The notes: generated from the sequence alone by a model not told the origin. A stretch of 64,000 nucleotides of DNA from Rhodospira trueperi (GCF_900101965.1 NZ_FNAP01000001.1:310001-374000); one strand, 5' to 3'; positions 16,651 to 26,234 are shown, counted from the stretch's first letter. Made by a program: numbers and translations.

Positions 16651-19089
16651 ATGAGGACTCAAGCGCGCGTTGTGGTCATCGGCGGCGGTGTCGTCGGCGT
16701 CTCCACCCTCTACCATCTGGCCGCCAAGGGCTGGACCGACGTGGTTCTGGTGGAGCGCAAGGAACTGACCTCGGGGTCGACGTGGCACGCCGCCGGGTTG
16801 CTGCCGCTGTTCAACATGAGCTACTCGGTCGGCCAGATTCACAAGTACTCGGTCGCCTTCTACCAGCGCCTCCAGGAGGAGACCGGCCAGGATGTCGGCT
16901 TCCGGCAGGTCAGTAACATCCGCCTCGCTCAGACCCGCGACCGCATGGACGAGTACCGCCAGTATGCTGGCGTGGCCGCGACCATCGGCGTCGAGGTCGA
17001 CTTCATCACGCCGGAGCAGGTCAAGGACATCTGGCCGCTCTGCAACATCGAGGGCCTGATCGGCGCCATCCAGCATCCGGCCGACGGCTATATCCAGCCG
17101 GCCGACCTGACCCAGGCGCTGGCCAAGGGCGCCCGCGCCCGGGGTGGCGAGATCAACCGCAACGTCACCGTGACCGGCATCACTCAGAACCCCAACGGCG
17201 AATGGGTGGTTCAGACGGACAAGGGCGACATCACCTGCGAGCACGTCGTCTCCTGCACCGGCAACTTCGCCCGCGCCACCGGCCGCATGGTGGGGCTCGA
17301 TGTGCCGGTGATCCCCGTCGAGCACCAGTTCATCGTCACCGAGCCGCATCCGGAGATCGTCGCCCGCCGCAAGCAGGGCCTGCCGGAGATGGGTGTCCTG
17401 CGCGATTCAGATAACGCCTGGTACATGCGGGAGGAGAACGGCGGCCTGCTGCTCGGCCCCTACGAGAAGGGCGCGCCCTGCTGCTACGCCGACGACCCAC
17501 ACCCCGACACCGAGTGGGAGCTGTTCCAGGGCGACCTGGAGCGCCTGGAGCCGCATATCGAGGGCGCCATCTTCCGCGTGCCGGCCTTCGGCGAGGTCGG
17601 CGTCAAGGAGGTGTACAACGGCGCCATCGCCTATACCCCGGACGGCAGCCCGATCATCGGCCCGGCCTGGGGGCTGCGCAACTTCTGGCTCAACGAGGGC
17701 CACAGCTTCGGCATCACGGCGGCCGGCGGCGCGGGCTGGCAGTTGGCCGAATGGATCGTCGAGGGTGAGCCGACCATCGACATGCTGGGGGTCGACCCGC
17801 GCCGCTTCGGCGACTACGCCACCAAGGGCTACCTGCGACGCAAGAACGAGGAAGCCTACGCCAACGTCTTCACCATCCACTATCCTGACGAGGAACGCGT
17901 GGCGGCGCGGCCGCTGCGCACCGCGCCGTGCTACGAGCGCATGCGCGACCTGGGCGCCGTGTTCGGGCAGAAGTTCGGCTGGGAGCGGCCCAACTGGTTC
18001 GCGCCGCCGGGCACGCCGGCCGAGGACGACTGGTCGTTCCGCCGCTCCCAGTGGTTCGAGGCCGTGGGACGCGAGGCACGTAACGTGGCCGAGAACGTCG
18101 GCCTGCTGGACATGACGGCCTTTGCCAAGGCGCGCGTCTCTGGGCCGGGCGCCGAGGCATTTCTCGACCGGCTGGTGGCCAACAAGCTGCCCAAGAAGAT
18201 CGGCCGGGTGGGGCTGTGCCATGCCCTGATTCCACGCGGCGGCGTGCATTCCGAATTCACCATCCAGCGGGAGGGGTCGGACCAGTTCTATCTGGTCAGC
18301 GCGGGCGCCTTGCAGCGGCTCGATCACGATTGGCTGTGGCGGCACATGCCGAACGACGGCTCGGTCCACTTCCAGAACCTGACCGGCGCCATGGGCGTGC
18401 TGGTGTTGGCCGGGCCGAACGCGCGCACCCTGCTGGAGCGGGTCAGCGAAGCCGATTTCTCGAACGCCGCGTTCCCCTGGCTGTCGGGTCAGGACATCGT
18501 GATCGGCATGGCGCCGGTGAAGGCGCTGCGCGTCAACTTCGTCGGCGAACTGGGGTGGGAGTTGCACCACCCGATCGAATATCAGAACCACATTTTCGAT
18601 GTGCTGATGGCGGCGGGCGGGGACCTGGGCATCAAGCCGTTCGGCATCCGCGCCATGGACAGTCTGCGCCTGGAAAAGTCCTACCGCATGGTGGGCACCG
18701 AGATGTCCATCGAGTACGCGGCGTATGAATCCGGCCTGGACCGGTTCATCCATCCCGACAAGGGCGATTTCATCGGTCGCGAGGCCCTGCTGCGCTGGCG
18801 GGACGCGGGGTTCGCGAACCGGTTCGTCACCCTCCAGGTGCATGACGTCACCGACGCCGATGCCCTGGGCAACAATCCGATCACCGACGGCAACACCGTT
18901 GTCGGACGGGCGACCGGGGGCAACTACGGCTTTCGTGTCGGCCACTCGCTGGCCCTGGCCATGGTGCGGCCGGAGGTGGCGGGCGAGGGCACGGAGCTGT
19001 TCATGGACATTCTCGGCACCCGCCATCGCGTCACCGTGATCCCGGAAAGCCCGTATGATCCGGACAATCTGCGCTTGCGCGGGCTCTAA
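16651..19089 (+). CDS. Dimethylglycine dehydrogenase-like FAD/folate protein
   Basis: 812 aa from ATG 16651, chosen because GGGAGG lies 5 nt upstream and the FAD motif begins at residue 5 (VVVIGGGVVGVSTLYHLAAKG). Shortly after comes STWHAAG, whose His carries covalent FAD in mammalian dimethylglycine and sarcosine dehydrogenases. The C-terminal half is a GcvT fold (VSGPGAEAFLDRL; NFVGELGWELHHP; YGFRVGHSLALAMV) that accepts the one-carbon unit on THF. The full length matches the family. Together with soxBDAG it would convert dimethylglycine to sarcosine and then glycine. A sarcosine dehydrogenase activity is the main alternative. Confidence 0.88.
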   Translation: MRTQARVVVIGGGVVGVSTLYHLAAKGWTDVVLVERKELTSGSTWHAAGLLPLFNMSYSVGQIHKYSVAFYQRLQEETGQDVGFRQVSNIRLAQTRDRMDEYRQYAGVAATIGVEVDFITPEQVKDIWPLCNIEGLIGAIQHPADGYIQPADLTQALAKGARARGGEINRNVTVTGITQNPNGEWVVQTDKGDITCEHVVSCTGNFARATGRMVGLDVPVIPVEHQFIVTEPHPEIVARRKQGLPEMGVLRDSDNAWYMREENGGLLLGPYEKGAPCCYADDPHPDTEWELFQGDLERLEPHIEGAIFRVPAFGEVGVKEVYNGAIAYTPDGSPIIGPAWGLRNFWLNEGHSFGITAAGGAGWQLAEWIVEGEPTIDMLGVDPRRFGDYATKGYLRRKNEEAYANVFTIHYPDEERVAARPLRTAPCYERMRDLGAVFGQKFGWERPNWFAPPGTPAEDDWSFRRSQWFEAVGREARNVAENVGLLDMTAFAKARVSGPGAEAFLDRLVANKLPKKIGRVGLCHALIPRGGVHSEFTIQREGSDQFYLVSAGALQRLDHDWLWRHMPNDGSVHFQNLTGAMGVLVLAGPNARTLLERVSEADFSNAAFPWLSGQDIVIGMAPVKALRVNFVGELGWELHHPIEYQNHIFDVLMAAGGDLGIKPFGIRAMDSLRLEKSYRMVGTEMSIEYAAYESGLDRFIHPDKGDFIGREALLRWRDAGFANRFVTLQVHDVTDADALGNNPITDGNTVVGRATGGNYGFRVGHSLALAMVRPEVAGEGTELFMDILGTRHRVTVIPESPYDPDNLRLRGL

Positions 19090-19125
19090 GCGGTGTGACA
19101 TCCGTTCCGCTTGCGGCGGGTGCCG

Positions 19126-21072
19126 TCACGACGGGTTTTTTCCCACGGGCAAGGTGAAGGAGAAGGTGCTTCCCTGTCCCGGTTTGGAGTCGATCCAGAT
19201 GCGTCCGCCATGGCGTTCGACAATGCGCTTGCAGATGGCGAGGCCGATCCCCGTCCCGTCGCGGCCGCCGCCATCTTGCAGCCGTGCGAACATGCGGAAC
19301 GCGCGCTCGTGCTGTGTCGGGGCGATACCAATGCCGTTGTCAGTGATCGAAAGGGTCGCCCAGCCGTCCGCGACGGTGGCCCGGACAGCGATTCTCGGTG
19401 TGCGGTCCGGGTGGCTGTACTTCAGCGCATTGCTGATCAGGTTCTGAAACAGGCTGCGAAGCTGCACCGCGTCCGCCCGCAGGGTTGGCAGATCGACGAT
19501 GTCGATCGCGGCCTCGGGAAAGGCACTGGCGACATTCAGGTCGTCCAACGCTTCGCGGAGAAGGGCATCGGCGTTGACGCCCCGGAGTTCGCCGCCCTGG
19601 GATTGGACGCGGGAGTATTCGAGAACACCCTGGATCATCCCGCTCATCCGCTTCGCGCCGTCCACGGCGTGGTAAATGAACGTGCGCCCGTCGTCGTCCA
19701 GCCGATCAGCATAACGCCGTTCGATCAGGCCCATGTACCCACTGATCATCCGCAGAGGCTCCTGGAGGTCATGCGAGACCACCGAGGCGAACTGTCGCAG
19801 GTCGGCGTTGGAGCGTTCCAGGTCTCGTGTGCGGTCTTGCACTTTCTGTTCAAGGGTGGCGTTCAGGTCGCGCAGGGCGTCTTGGGTGCGCACGAAGTGG
19901 CGCACGGCCAAGACGATCAGCATCAGCGAGAATATGAACAATCCCCACGGCATTGGCAGGGTTGTCCACGGCAGCAGGCTGTGGGCCACGGCCATGTCGA
20001 CCATAAGGAACAGGCTGAACACCGCGAATGCCACGAGGACCGCCCGCCGTTTGGGGTCGGCGTCCCGGAAGTGTGTAAAAGTGGCTCTGAACATGAGGAT
20101 CAGGCTGATGGTCAGCAGGCCGTCGAAGACCGGGTACGTGTCCGACAGGGTGACCAGCCCGAGCAGCGAGCAGCTCATCGCGCCGGCCGCATAGAGGGCA
20201 TGGAGGAGTCCGATCCACGTCAAGGTGCGGGCCCATCGCGGCCCGCACCAGTCCCGGAATAGGAACGCCATGGCGGCGGGCAGCACGTAGTACGCCGCAG
20301 CATCAATGTAATCCCACATCAGCGGCGCATTGACGAGGAGCTGCGTGCCCTGTGTTCCGGCCAGCCCCATGGTTCCCGTGGCGATCGTGAAGACCGAGAT
20401 CGGCAGGTATGGACTGCGTTCCCGACTGAGCACCGCCAGCATCAGCGCCATTACGGCGATCAGGAATGACAGGGCCGTGATGACGAATCGGCTCTGGGAT
20501 GTGCCAAGGACATACTTGATCAGGTCCAGGCGTTCCATCAGCTTGATCTCGCCCCACAAGCCGATGTCCATGTAGTTAGAAAATATACGAAAGTATATAG
20601 TTTTGTCGCCGAAATTTTTTGGAAGCTCTATCATGTGCCACGGCCAGCCAACAAAAACACCTTCTCCTTTGTCGTCGAACTCACCGAAATCGTATATTTT
20701 ATGTCCGTCTAGGTAGACTTCGGTGATCAGATCAACGCTGTAGATATAGATCACCGGGTCACGCCAGTCACCCTCTGGGAGAGGGGCCCGGTACCACACG
20801 TTTCGGCGTCCGTCCCGGTCCGGCGGATTGGACGGAAAGTCGATGGGTTGCCAGGCGTCGTCGCCCACGCCGGGACGAGTCCACAGCGGCACTCCGTCCG
20901 CGCCAATCGGGGAGTCGCCCCAGCGATATTCCCAGCCCGTATCGAGATCCCGAGGGGAGTCACGCGCCCATCCGCCGTTTGCGCCGGCGAGAAGCAGCAG
21001 AATCACAACGCCCATGCCAATAACCGCCCGAAGGGAACCAATTAGGACGCTTGATTTCCTCGCATGGTGCAT
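19126..21072 (-). CDS. Sensor histidine kinase with 7TM-DISM-type input region
   Basis: 648 aa. A signal/TM segment at residues 15-36 is followed by an extracytoplasmic beta-rich domain (about 40-190; GWEYRW, NVWYRAPLP, VYLDGHKIYDFG), as in 7TM-DISM receptors. About seven hydrophobic helices span 195-395, then a coiled linker (LNATLEQKVQDRTRDLERSNADLRQF). The HisKA box FASVVSHDLQEPLRMI has its phospho-His near residue 432, with N box LISNALKYSHP, G1 ITDNGIGIA and G2 GTGIGLAICKRIVERHGG. No response regulator is adjacent, so the kinase is an orphan. The 5' third is visibly AT-richer than its surroundings. Confidence 0.88.
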   Translation of the reverse strand: MHHARKSSVLIGSLRAVIGMGVVILLLLAGANGGWARDSPRDLDTGWEYRWGDSPIGADGVPLWTRPGVGDDAWQPIDFPSNPPDRDGRRNVWYRAPLPEGDWRDPVIYIYSVDLITEVYLDGHKIYDFGEFDDKGEGVFVGWPWHMIELPKNFGDKTIYFRIFSNYMDIGLWGEIKLMERLDLIKYVLGTSQSRFVITALSFLIAVMALMLAVLSRERSPYLPISVFTIATGTMGLAGTQGTQLLVNAPLMWDYIDAAAYYVLPAAMAFLFRDWCGPRWARTLTWIGLLHALYAAGAMSCSLLGLVTLSDTYPVFDGLLTISLILMFRATFTHFRDADPKRRAVLVAFAVFSLFLMVDMAVAHSLLPWTTLPMPWGLFIFSLMLIVLAVRHFVRTQDALRDLNATLEQKVQDRTRDLERSNADLRQFASVVSHDLQEPLRMISGYMGLIERRYADRLDDDGRTFIYHAVDGAKRMSGMIQGVLEYSRVQSQGGELRGVNADALLREALDDLNVASAFPEAAIDIVDLPTLRADAVQLRSLFQNLISNALKYSHPDRTPRIAVRATVADGWATLSITDNGIGIAPTQHERAFRMFARLQDGGGRDGTGIGLAICKRIVERHGGRIWIDSKPGQGSTFSFTLPVGKNPS

Positions 21073-21556
21073 CCCGTAACCTCGACCCCGTAGAGAAAGA
21101 AATCATTGCCATGATATCCATGAGATGATTGCAAAATGGTAAGCCATGGGCGGGGTCGTTCCCAAATGGGGCCGTGAGCATCTTGGCTTATCCCGGGCGG
21201 TGGACTTTGTTTCAAGGTTTGCGCGGAGAAGGCCTTTGTCGCGGCGATCCTCCCGGATCGGATCCATGGCTGGCCCCAACGTCGAGCAACGCCTGTCAGG
21301 CTGTGTGCCGAGTATTACATATCCTATCACAGAACTTGGATATTGAGGCAAGGAAGCTGCGGAGACTCCGTTCCGACATCATTGTCTATTGAAGAATAGG
21401 TGTTTTTTATGTTGCGGATGCGAACAGGTCCCACTTCTCAATCCGCATGACGGAACCGGGATACTCAATGTCGATTTTTGGCGATTGCGGTCGTTTCGGG
21501 GCTGGCAGGGTCGGGGCGTCAAGTCCACCACCCACCCAGCAGGGGAGCCCGGATCC
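21073..21556. other. Gene-free 484-base region with low GC
   Basis: The gap lies between the divergent sensor kinase and the DmdA-like gene. It is markedly AT-richer than the rest of the window, especially 21300-21420 (ATTACATATCC, ATTGAAGAATAGG, TTTTTTATG). It should hold promoters for both genes. The frame of the DmdA-like gene is open back to 21389, but that extension (MKNRCFLCCGCEQ) does not look like coding. No riboswitch or tRNA pattern could be made out. Confidence 0.5.
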
Positions 21557-22933
21557 ATGGACACGCCTCTCTCGCCTGAAGCCGCCGCCACGCTCGATGC
21601 CAGCCTTGCGGCCGACCGCCTTGACCTGACCACCCACCAATGTCCGACCGTCGATCAGTCTGATCGGACGGTGCCGTTCAATCTGCGCCAGAGCGGCCCG
21701 ACCCCGGTGCAGATGCTGATCTCGACCCGGGTGCGCAAGTCGCCCTACTGGCACCTCGCCCACAAGGCCGGCTGCTGGCGGGCCACTGTCTACAACCGCA
21801 TGTACCATCCGCGCGGCTACGTCCGGCCGGAGGACGGCGGTGCCATGGTGGAATACGACGCGCTGGTTAACCACGTCACCATGTGGAACGTGGCGGTCGA
21901 GCGGCAGATCCAGGTAAAGGGACCGGACGCAGAGGCGTTCGTCAATACTGTCGTGACCCGCGACGTGACCCGGATCGCGCCAATGAACGGCAAGTACGTG
22001 ATCCTGTGCAATGAGGACGGCGGCATTCTCAATGATCCGGTCCTGTTGCGCGTGGCGGAGGACGAGTTCTGGTTCTCGCTGTCCGACAGCGACCTGGAGA
22101 TGTGGCTGCGCGGCGTGAACCTGGGCCTGAAGATGAACGTCTCGATCAAGGAGATCGACGTTGCCCCGGTGCAGATCCAGGGGCCGAAGTCCCAGGCCCT
22201 GATGGAGGATCTGGTCGGCCCGGCGATTCGAGACGTGCCGTACTACGGTCTGCTAGAGGCCAAGGTGGGCGGTCGCGATGTGGTGATCTCGCAGACCGGG
22301 TTCTCGGGCGAAGCGGGTTACGAGATCTACCTCAGGGACGCCACGCTGTACGCCGACGACATGTGGAACGCGGTGCTGGAGGCCGGCCAGGCCCACAAGC
22401 TGATGGTCATCGCGCCCGCGCACCATCGCCGTATCGCCGCCGGGATTCTGTCCTGGGGGCAGGACCTGGACCAGGAGACGCTGCCGTTCCAGTGCAATCT
22501 GGGCTATCAGGTGCCGCGCAAGAAGACCGCCGACTATATCGGCAAGGCCCGCCTGGAGCAGGTCCGCGCCGAACTGGAGGCCGGCGGCGAGCCGTACAGG
22601 CTGCAACTTGTCGGCATGGCCCTGGGCGGCAAACCGATCACCGACTACGCGCCCGACTTCTGGCTGATCTCCGGCGAGACTGCGGGCGATCCCATCGGTT
22701 ACGTGACCTCGCCGTGGTACTCGCCGGAACTCGGCACCAACATCGCCATGGGCTATGTCCCCTATGGCATGCGCCATGAGGGCACGCGCCTGACCGTGTG
22801 GCTGCCGGAGGTGTACGCAGAGCGGGCCGGGGAGCCGGTCAACGCCCAGATTGTGCCGATGCCGTTCCGCACCTCCGCCAACCCGAGCGCGCGCGAACTG
22901 GCCCGCTCGCGGGGCCGCGACACGGCGTACTGA
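21557..22933 (+). CDS. GcvT-family, DmdA-like folate-dependent demethylase
   Basis: 458 aa from ATG 21557. The core resembles DMSP demethylase DmdA and the O-demethylases LigM/DesA, all GcvT-fold enzymes that move a methyl group to THF: VTMWNVAVERQIQVKGPDAEAF, MNGKYVILCNEDGGILNDPVL, FWFSLSDSDLEMWLRGV, VQIQGPKSQALM, ISQTGFSGEAGYEIYL, and the C-terminal YVTSPWYSPELGTNIAMGYV. DmdA is about 370 aa; this protein has roughly 90 extra residues, mainly at the N-terminus. It is followed 98 bases later by a MetF-like gene, which could oxidise the 5-methyl-THF it makes. DMSP, glycine betaine or a methoxy-aromatic are all possible substrates. The neighbouring sarcosine and dimethylglycine genes favour a betaine-type methyl donor, as inference. 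Confidence 0.8.
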   Translation: MDTPLSPEAAATLDASLAADRLDLTTHQCPTVDQSDRTVPFNLRQSGPTPVQMLISTRVRKSPYWHLAHKAGCWRATVYNRMYHPRGYVRPEDGGAMVEYDALVNHVTMWNVAVERQIQVKGPDAEAFVNTVVTRDVTRIAPMNGKYVILCNEDGGILNDPVLLRVAEDEFWFSLSDSDLEMWLRGVNLGLKMNVSIKEIDVAPVQIQGPKSQALMEDLVGPAIRDVPYYGLLEAKVGGRDVVISQTGFSGEAGYEIYLRDATLYADDMWNAVLEAGQAHKLMVIAPAHHRRIAAGILSWGQDLDQETLPFQCNLGYQVPRKKTADYIGKARLEQVRAELEAGGEPYRLQLVGMALGGKPITDYAPDFWLISGETAGDPIGYVTSPWYSPELGTNIAMGYVPYGMRHEGTRLTVWLPEVYAERAGEPVNAQIVPMPFRTSANPSARELARSRGRDTAY

Positions 22934-23031
22934 GCCCCGGTGTCAGGGTCCGGCCGGGAGCATGGCCGGACCCGAGCCTGGTCCCAAATCAAGGCGTTTA
23001 GGACCGCCCGAGAGGCGGAAAGGGGAGGCGC

Positions 23032-23931
23032 ATGCCGTACGACAGCCTCTTGGACCGCGAGCCGACCGGCTTCTCCATCGAGATCACGCCCAGCGCGGCG
23101 CGCAAGGTGCCCTCGTTCGCCGCGGTGTTGCCGGCCGACACACCGGTCTATGTGACCAACCTGCCCGGAACGGATGTGTGCGAGGCCATGGGGGTGTGCC
23201 GGCGGCTGCGCGACGAGGGCATGCGCCCGGTACCGCATCTCGCCGCCCGGGGTTTGAAAAGCCGGGGCGATCTGGCCGTTTGGCTGGATCGGGCGGTGGG
23301 CGAGGGGGGCGTCCGCGAGATCCTGCTGATCGCCGGATCGGGGGAGCGTGCGGCCGGGCCGTTCCCCGACACGCTGGCGGTTCTCGATTCCGGCTTGCTG
23401 GAAACGGCGGGGCTGCGCGGGTTCGGCGTCGCCGGCCATCCGGAGGGGCACCCGAACGCCGGACCGGCGGTGTTGGCCGATGCGCTACGCCGCAAGCAGG
23501 CGTTCGCCGCCGCGCACGGTTTCGACGCCTGGATCGTCACCCAGTTTACCTTCAGCGCCGCGCCGGTGCTGCGCTGGGCGGAGACCATGGCCGACGCGGG
23601 GGTGACGCTGCCGATCCGGGTCGGCCTGCCCGGGCCGGCCAAACCCGCCACCCTGATCAATTACGCGCGCCAATGTGGGGTCGGTGCGTCACTGCGCGTT
23701 CTGACGCGGCAGCCGGACGTGATGACCGGGCTGGTGCGCTCATGGACTCCCGATACCATCCTCGCCGACCTGACCCGGCAGGGCCTATGGGCGGGACGCG
23801 GGCATTTCGCGGGCGTCCACCTGTTCCCGTTCGGAGGCTTCGCCAAGGCGGCCACCTGGGCCACGGAGAGCGCGGGCAGGACCGTCTATCCGGGCTTGAA
23901 CGCGGATGGCGAGGCCGTGGGCTTGACATGA
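23032..23931 (+). CDS. Methylenetetrahydrofolate reductase-like (MetF-like) protein
   Basis: 299 aa, a TIM-barrel MTHFR family member. Visible: FSIEITPSAARKV (holding the catalytic Glu seen as SFEFFPP in MetF), VPHLAARG (HLT position), VREILLIAGSGER, and FDAWIVTQFTFSA (with the conserved Gln). In E. coli MetF the sequence after the fourth strand is ALRGD, whose Asp120 assists folate chemistry; here the same place reads IAGSGE with no Asp. A GGGGAGG ribosome site lies 4 nt upstream. It is downstream of the DmdA-like gene, so its likely role is oxidation of methyl-THF made by that enzyme rather than methionine synthesis. The sequence and its flavin and folate use need testing. Confidence 0.8.
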   Translation: MPYDSLLDREPTGFSIEITPSAARKVPSFAAVLPADTPVYVTNLPGTDVCEAMGVCRRLRDEGMRPVPHLAARGLKSRGDLAVWLDRAVGEGGVREILLIAGSGERAAGPFPDTLAVLDSGLLETAGLRGFGVAGHPEGHPNAGPAVLADALRRKQAFAAAHGFDAWIVTQFTFSAAPVLRWAETMADAGVTLPIRVGLPGPAKPATLINYARQCGVGASLRVLTRQPDVMTGLVRSWTPDTILADLTRQGLWAGRGHFAGVHLFPFGGFAKAATWATESAGRTVYPGLNADGEAVGLT

Positions 23932-24012
23932 TCCGTGCCGACCCCGCCGTTCGCGTTCGGGGGACGCCGCGCCGGACGCCTATCCGGCGCGGCGTTCCGC
24001 GTACCATAGCCC

Positions 24013-25410
24013 TCAATGCGTTCCCGCCTCTCCGCCCGGCTGCGTCTCCAGAATCCCCTTCAGCATGGCGTAGCCGGTGTCCAGGTCCGTGGCCTCTTCC
24101 TTGGGCTGGGCCAGGAATGCCTCGATCATCGGGTAATAGTGGATGGCGGCGTCCACCTCCGGGTTCGACCCCATGCGGTAGGCCCCCAGGCGGATCAACT
24201 CCGCCATGTCCTCGTAGGTGGTGATGATCTTGCGGGCGGTGTTGACGAGCAGGTTCTGCTCATCAGTGTTGCAGGCCGGCATGGTCCGGGAGACGGACCT
24301 CAGCACGTTGACGGCCGGATACCGGTTTCGCTCGGCGATGGCCCGGTCGAGCACGATGTGCCCGTCGAGAATGCCGCGCACGGCGTCGGAGATCGGCTCG
24401 TTGTGGTCGTCGCCCTCCACCAGCACGGTGAACAGGCCGGTAATCGAGCCGGTGCCCGGCACGCCCGGCCCGGCCCGTTCCAGCAGGCGCGGCAGTTCGG
24501 CGAACACGGTGGGGGTGTAGCCCTTGCTGGCCGGCGGCTCACCGGCCGACAGGCTGATCTCGCGCTGGGCCATGGCGAAACGGGTGACGGAATCCATCAG
24601 GCACAGCACGTTGTGCCCGCGATCCCGAAAGTATTCGGCGACCGTGAGGGTCGCGTAGGCCGCCTGCCGGCGCATCAGCGGCCCCTCGTCGGAGGTGGCC
24701 AGCACCACCACACTGCGGGCCAATCCCTCCTCGCCCAGATCGTCCTCGATGAATTCTCGGGCCTCGCGGCCGCGCTCGCCGACCAGACCGATGACCACGA
24801 TCTCGGCTTTGGAATGGCGGATCAGCATGGACAGCACGGTGGACTTGCCGACACCCGATCCGGCGAAGATGCCGAGGCGCTGTCCCTGGCAGCAGGTCAG
24901 AAAGGTGTTCAGCGCGCGCACGCCCAGGTCCAGCTTGCCGCCGACGCGCTGGCGCTGATGGGCCGGCGGGGGCTGGGCGCGCACCGGGTACGGCCGCTCG
25001 CCCAACACCATCGGCCCCTTGTCGTCCACGGGCTCGCCGAAGGCGTTGATGACCCGCCCCAGCCATGCATCAGACGGGCGCAGCATGGGGGCGCTTTCGG
25101 TCAGTTCCGCGCGGCACCCCAGGCCGACGCCCTCCACCCCCTCGTACGGCAGCAGCAGGGCGTGACCGGATCGGAAGCCGACCACCTCGCAGGGGACGGA
25201 GCGATCGTCGCGGGCGATGATCCGGCAGCGGTCGCCGACCGACAGGTTGACCTGGACGCCGCCGATCTCGACGATCAGGCCGCGCACGCTCGACACCCGG
25301 CCGAACAGGCGGTCGGTCGGCAGGCGTTCGATTTCGCCGATCAGGGTCTGGATCAATCCGGGCACAGGGGCGGAATCCCCAAGTTGCGTTGACGCCGTCC
25401 GATCCTGCAT
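24013..25410 (-). CDS. fliI: Flagellar type III export ATPase FliI
   Basis: 465 aa, full length. Walker A is [12 protein letters not shown]. The FliI-specific stretch [21 protein letters not shown], the Walker B region [19 protein letters not shown], and [24 protein letters not shown] are all present. It is an F1-beta-like hexameric ATPase that powers export of flagellar subunits through the inner-membrane export gate. It diverges from ctrA across 120 bases that hold a CtrA-like box. fliJ, its usual downstream partner, is not found: only 81 bases separate fliI from the convergent metF-like gene. Confidence 0.95.
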   Translation of the reverse strand: MQDRTASTQLGDSAPVPGLIQTLIGEIERLPTDRLFGRVSSVRGLIVEIGGVQVNLSVGDRCRIIARDDRSVPCEVVGFRSGHALLLPYEGVEGVGLGCRAELTESAPMLRPSDAWLGRVINAFGEPVDDKGPMVLGERPYPVRAQPPPAHQRQRVGGKLDLGVRALNTFLTCCQGQRLGIFAGSGVGKSTVLSMLIRHSKAEIVVIGLVGERGREAREFIEDDLGEEGLARSVVVLATSDEGPLMRRQAAYATLTVAEYFRDRGHNVLCLMDSVTRFAMAQREISLSAGEPPASKGYTPTVFAELPRLLERAGPGVPGTGSITGLFTVLVEGDDHNEPISDAVRGILDGHIVLDRAIAERNRYPAVNVLRSVSRTMPACNTDEQNLLVNTARKIITTYEDMAELIRLGAYRMGSNPEVDAAIHYYPMIEAFLAQPKEEATDLDTGYAMLKGILETQPGGEAGTH

Positions 25411-25418
25411 GATATTTG

Positions 25419-25432
25419 TTAAGAAAGGTTAA
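25419..25432. promoter_or_regulatory. CtrA-box-like site between fliI and ctrA
   Basis: TTAA-GAAAGG-TTAA on the plus strand (TTAAC-CTTTC-TTAAC on the minus strand). The CtrA consensus is TTAA-N7-TTAA; here the half sites are perfect but the spacer is six. It sits 9 nt upstream of the fliI start and about 100 nt upstream of ctrA, and could serve both flagellar control and autoregulation. Confidence 0.5.
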
Positions 25433-25530
25433 GGCGCTTGACGCGCCGTGGTGGGGCATCCGGCAGCGTCGCGGTTCCGTAACAGGGCCGGGAGAAGAAC
25501 TCTGATCAACCGGCAGGGGGGACGCGCACC

Positions 25531-26229
25531 ATGCGGGTTCTCATCATTGAGGACGATCCGGCCACGGCCGAAGGACTGGCGCTGATCTTGCGGCGCGAGG
25601 GTTGGGTGGCCGACAAGACCGACCTGGGCGAGGACGGCCTGGAGATCGGCAAGCTCTATGACTACGACATCATCCTTCTGGACCTGATGCTGCCCGACAT
25701 GGACGGGCTGGACGTCATTCGCGGTCTGCGGGCCGCGCGTGTCGAAACGCCCGTGCTGATCCTTTCCGGCATCGACGAATCGTCGCGGAAGGTCAAGGGC
25801 CTGGGCATCGGCGCCGACGATTACCTGACCAAGCCGTTTGATCGTGGCGAGCTGCTGGCCCGCATCCAGGCCATCGTACGCCGGGCGCGCGGACATGCGC
25901 AGCCCGTGGTGCGGGTCGGCCGCCTGTCGGTGAACCTGGAAACCCGAACGGCGGAGATCGACGACCAGCCCCTTCACCTGACGGGCAAGGAGTACGGGAT
26001 CCTGGAGTTGCTGGCCATGCGTCGGGGCAGCACCCTGACCAAGGACCAGTTCCTGAATCACCTGTACGGGGGGATGGACGAGCCGGAATTAAAGATCATC
26101 GACGTCTTCATTTGCAAGCTTCGCAAGAAGATCGCCAAGGCCACCGGCGGCGATACGTACGTTGAGACCGTCTGGGGGCGGGGGTATCGGTTGTGTGAAC
26201 CGGTCGAGGCGCCGGCGCAGACGGCGTGA
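25531..26229 (+). CDS. ctrA: Cell-cycle response regulator CtrA
   Basis: 232 aa. The receiver domain (1-115) has the acidic pocket IIEDD, phospho-acceptor [13 protein letters not shown], the Thr/Ser position ILILSG and the Lys of LTKPF. The C-terminal OmpR-type winged helix contains [18 protein letters not shown] and the near-invariant CtrA stretch [20 protein letters not shown] followed by [14 protein letters not shown]. That stretch separates CtrA from other OmpR regulators. In alphaproteobacteria CtrA controls motility, division and sometimes gene-transfer or replication genes. In this order it is essential in some species and mainly a motility regulator in others. A GGCAGGGGGG purine tract precedes the ATG. 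Confidence 0.95.
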   Translation: MRVLIIEDDPATAEGLALILRREGWVADKTDLGEDGLEIGKLYDYDIILLDLMLPDMDGLDVIRGLRAARVETPVLILSGIDESSRKVKGLGIGADDYLTKPFDRGELLARIQAIVRRARGHAQPVVRVGRLSVNLETRTAEIDDQPLHLTGKEYGILELLAMRRGSTLTKDQFLNHLYGGMDEPELKIIDVFICKLRKKIAKATGGDTYVETVWGRGYRLCEPVEAPAQTA

Positions 26230-26234
26230 CCCCT

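Noticed and set aside
21389-21556. N-terminal extension of the DmdA-like protein (MKNRCFLCCGCEQ)
   Set aside because: Lies in an AT-rich promoter region, with a poor ribosome site and no family-like sequence.
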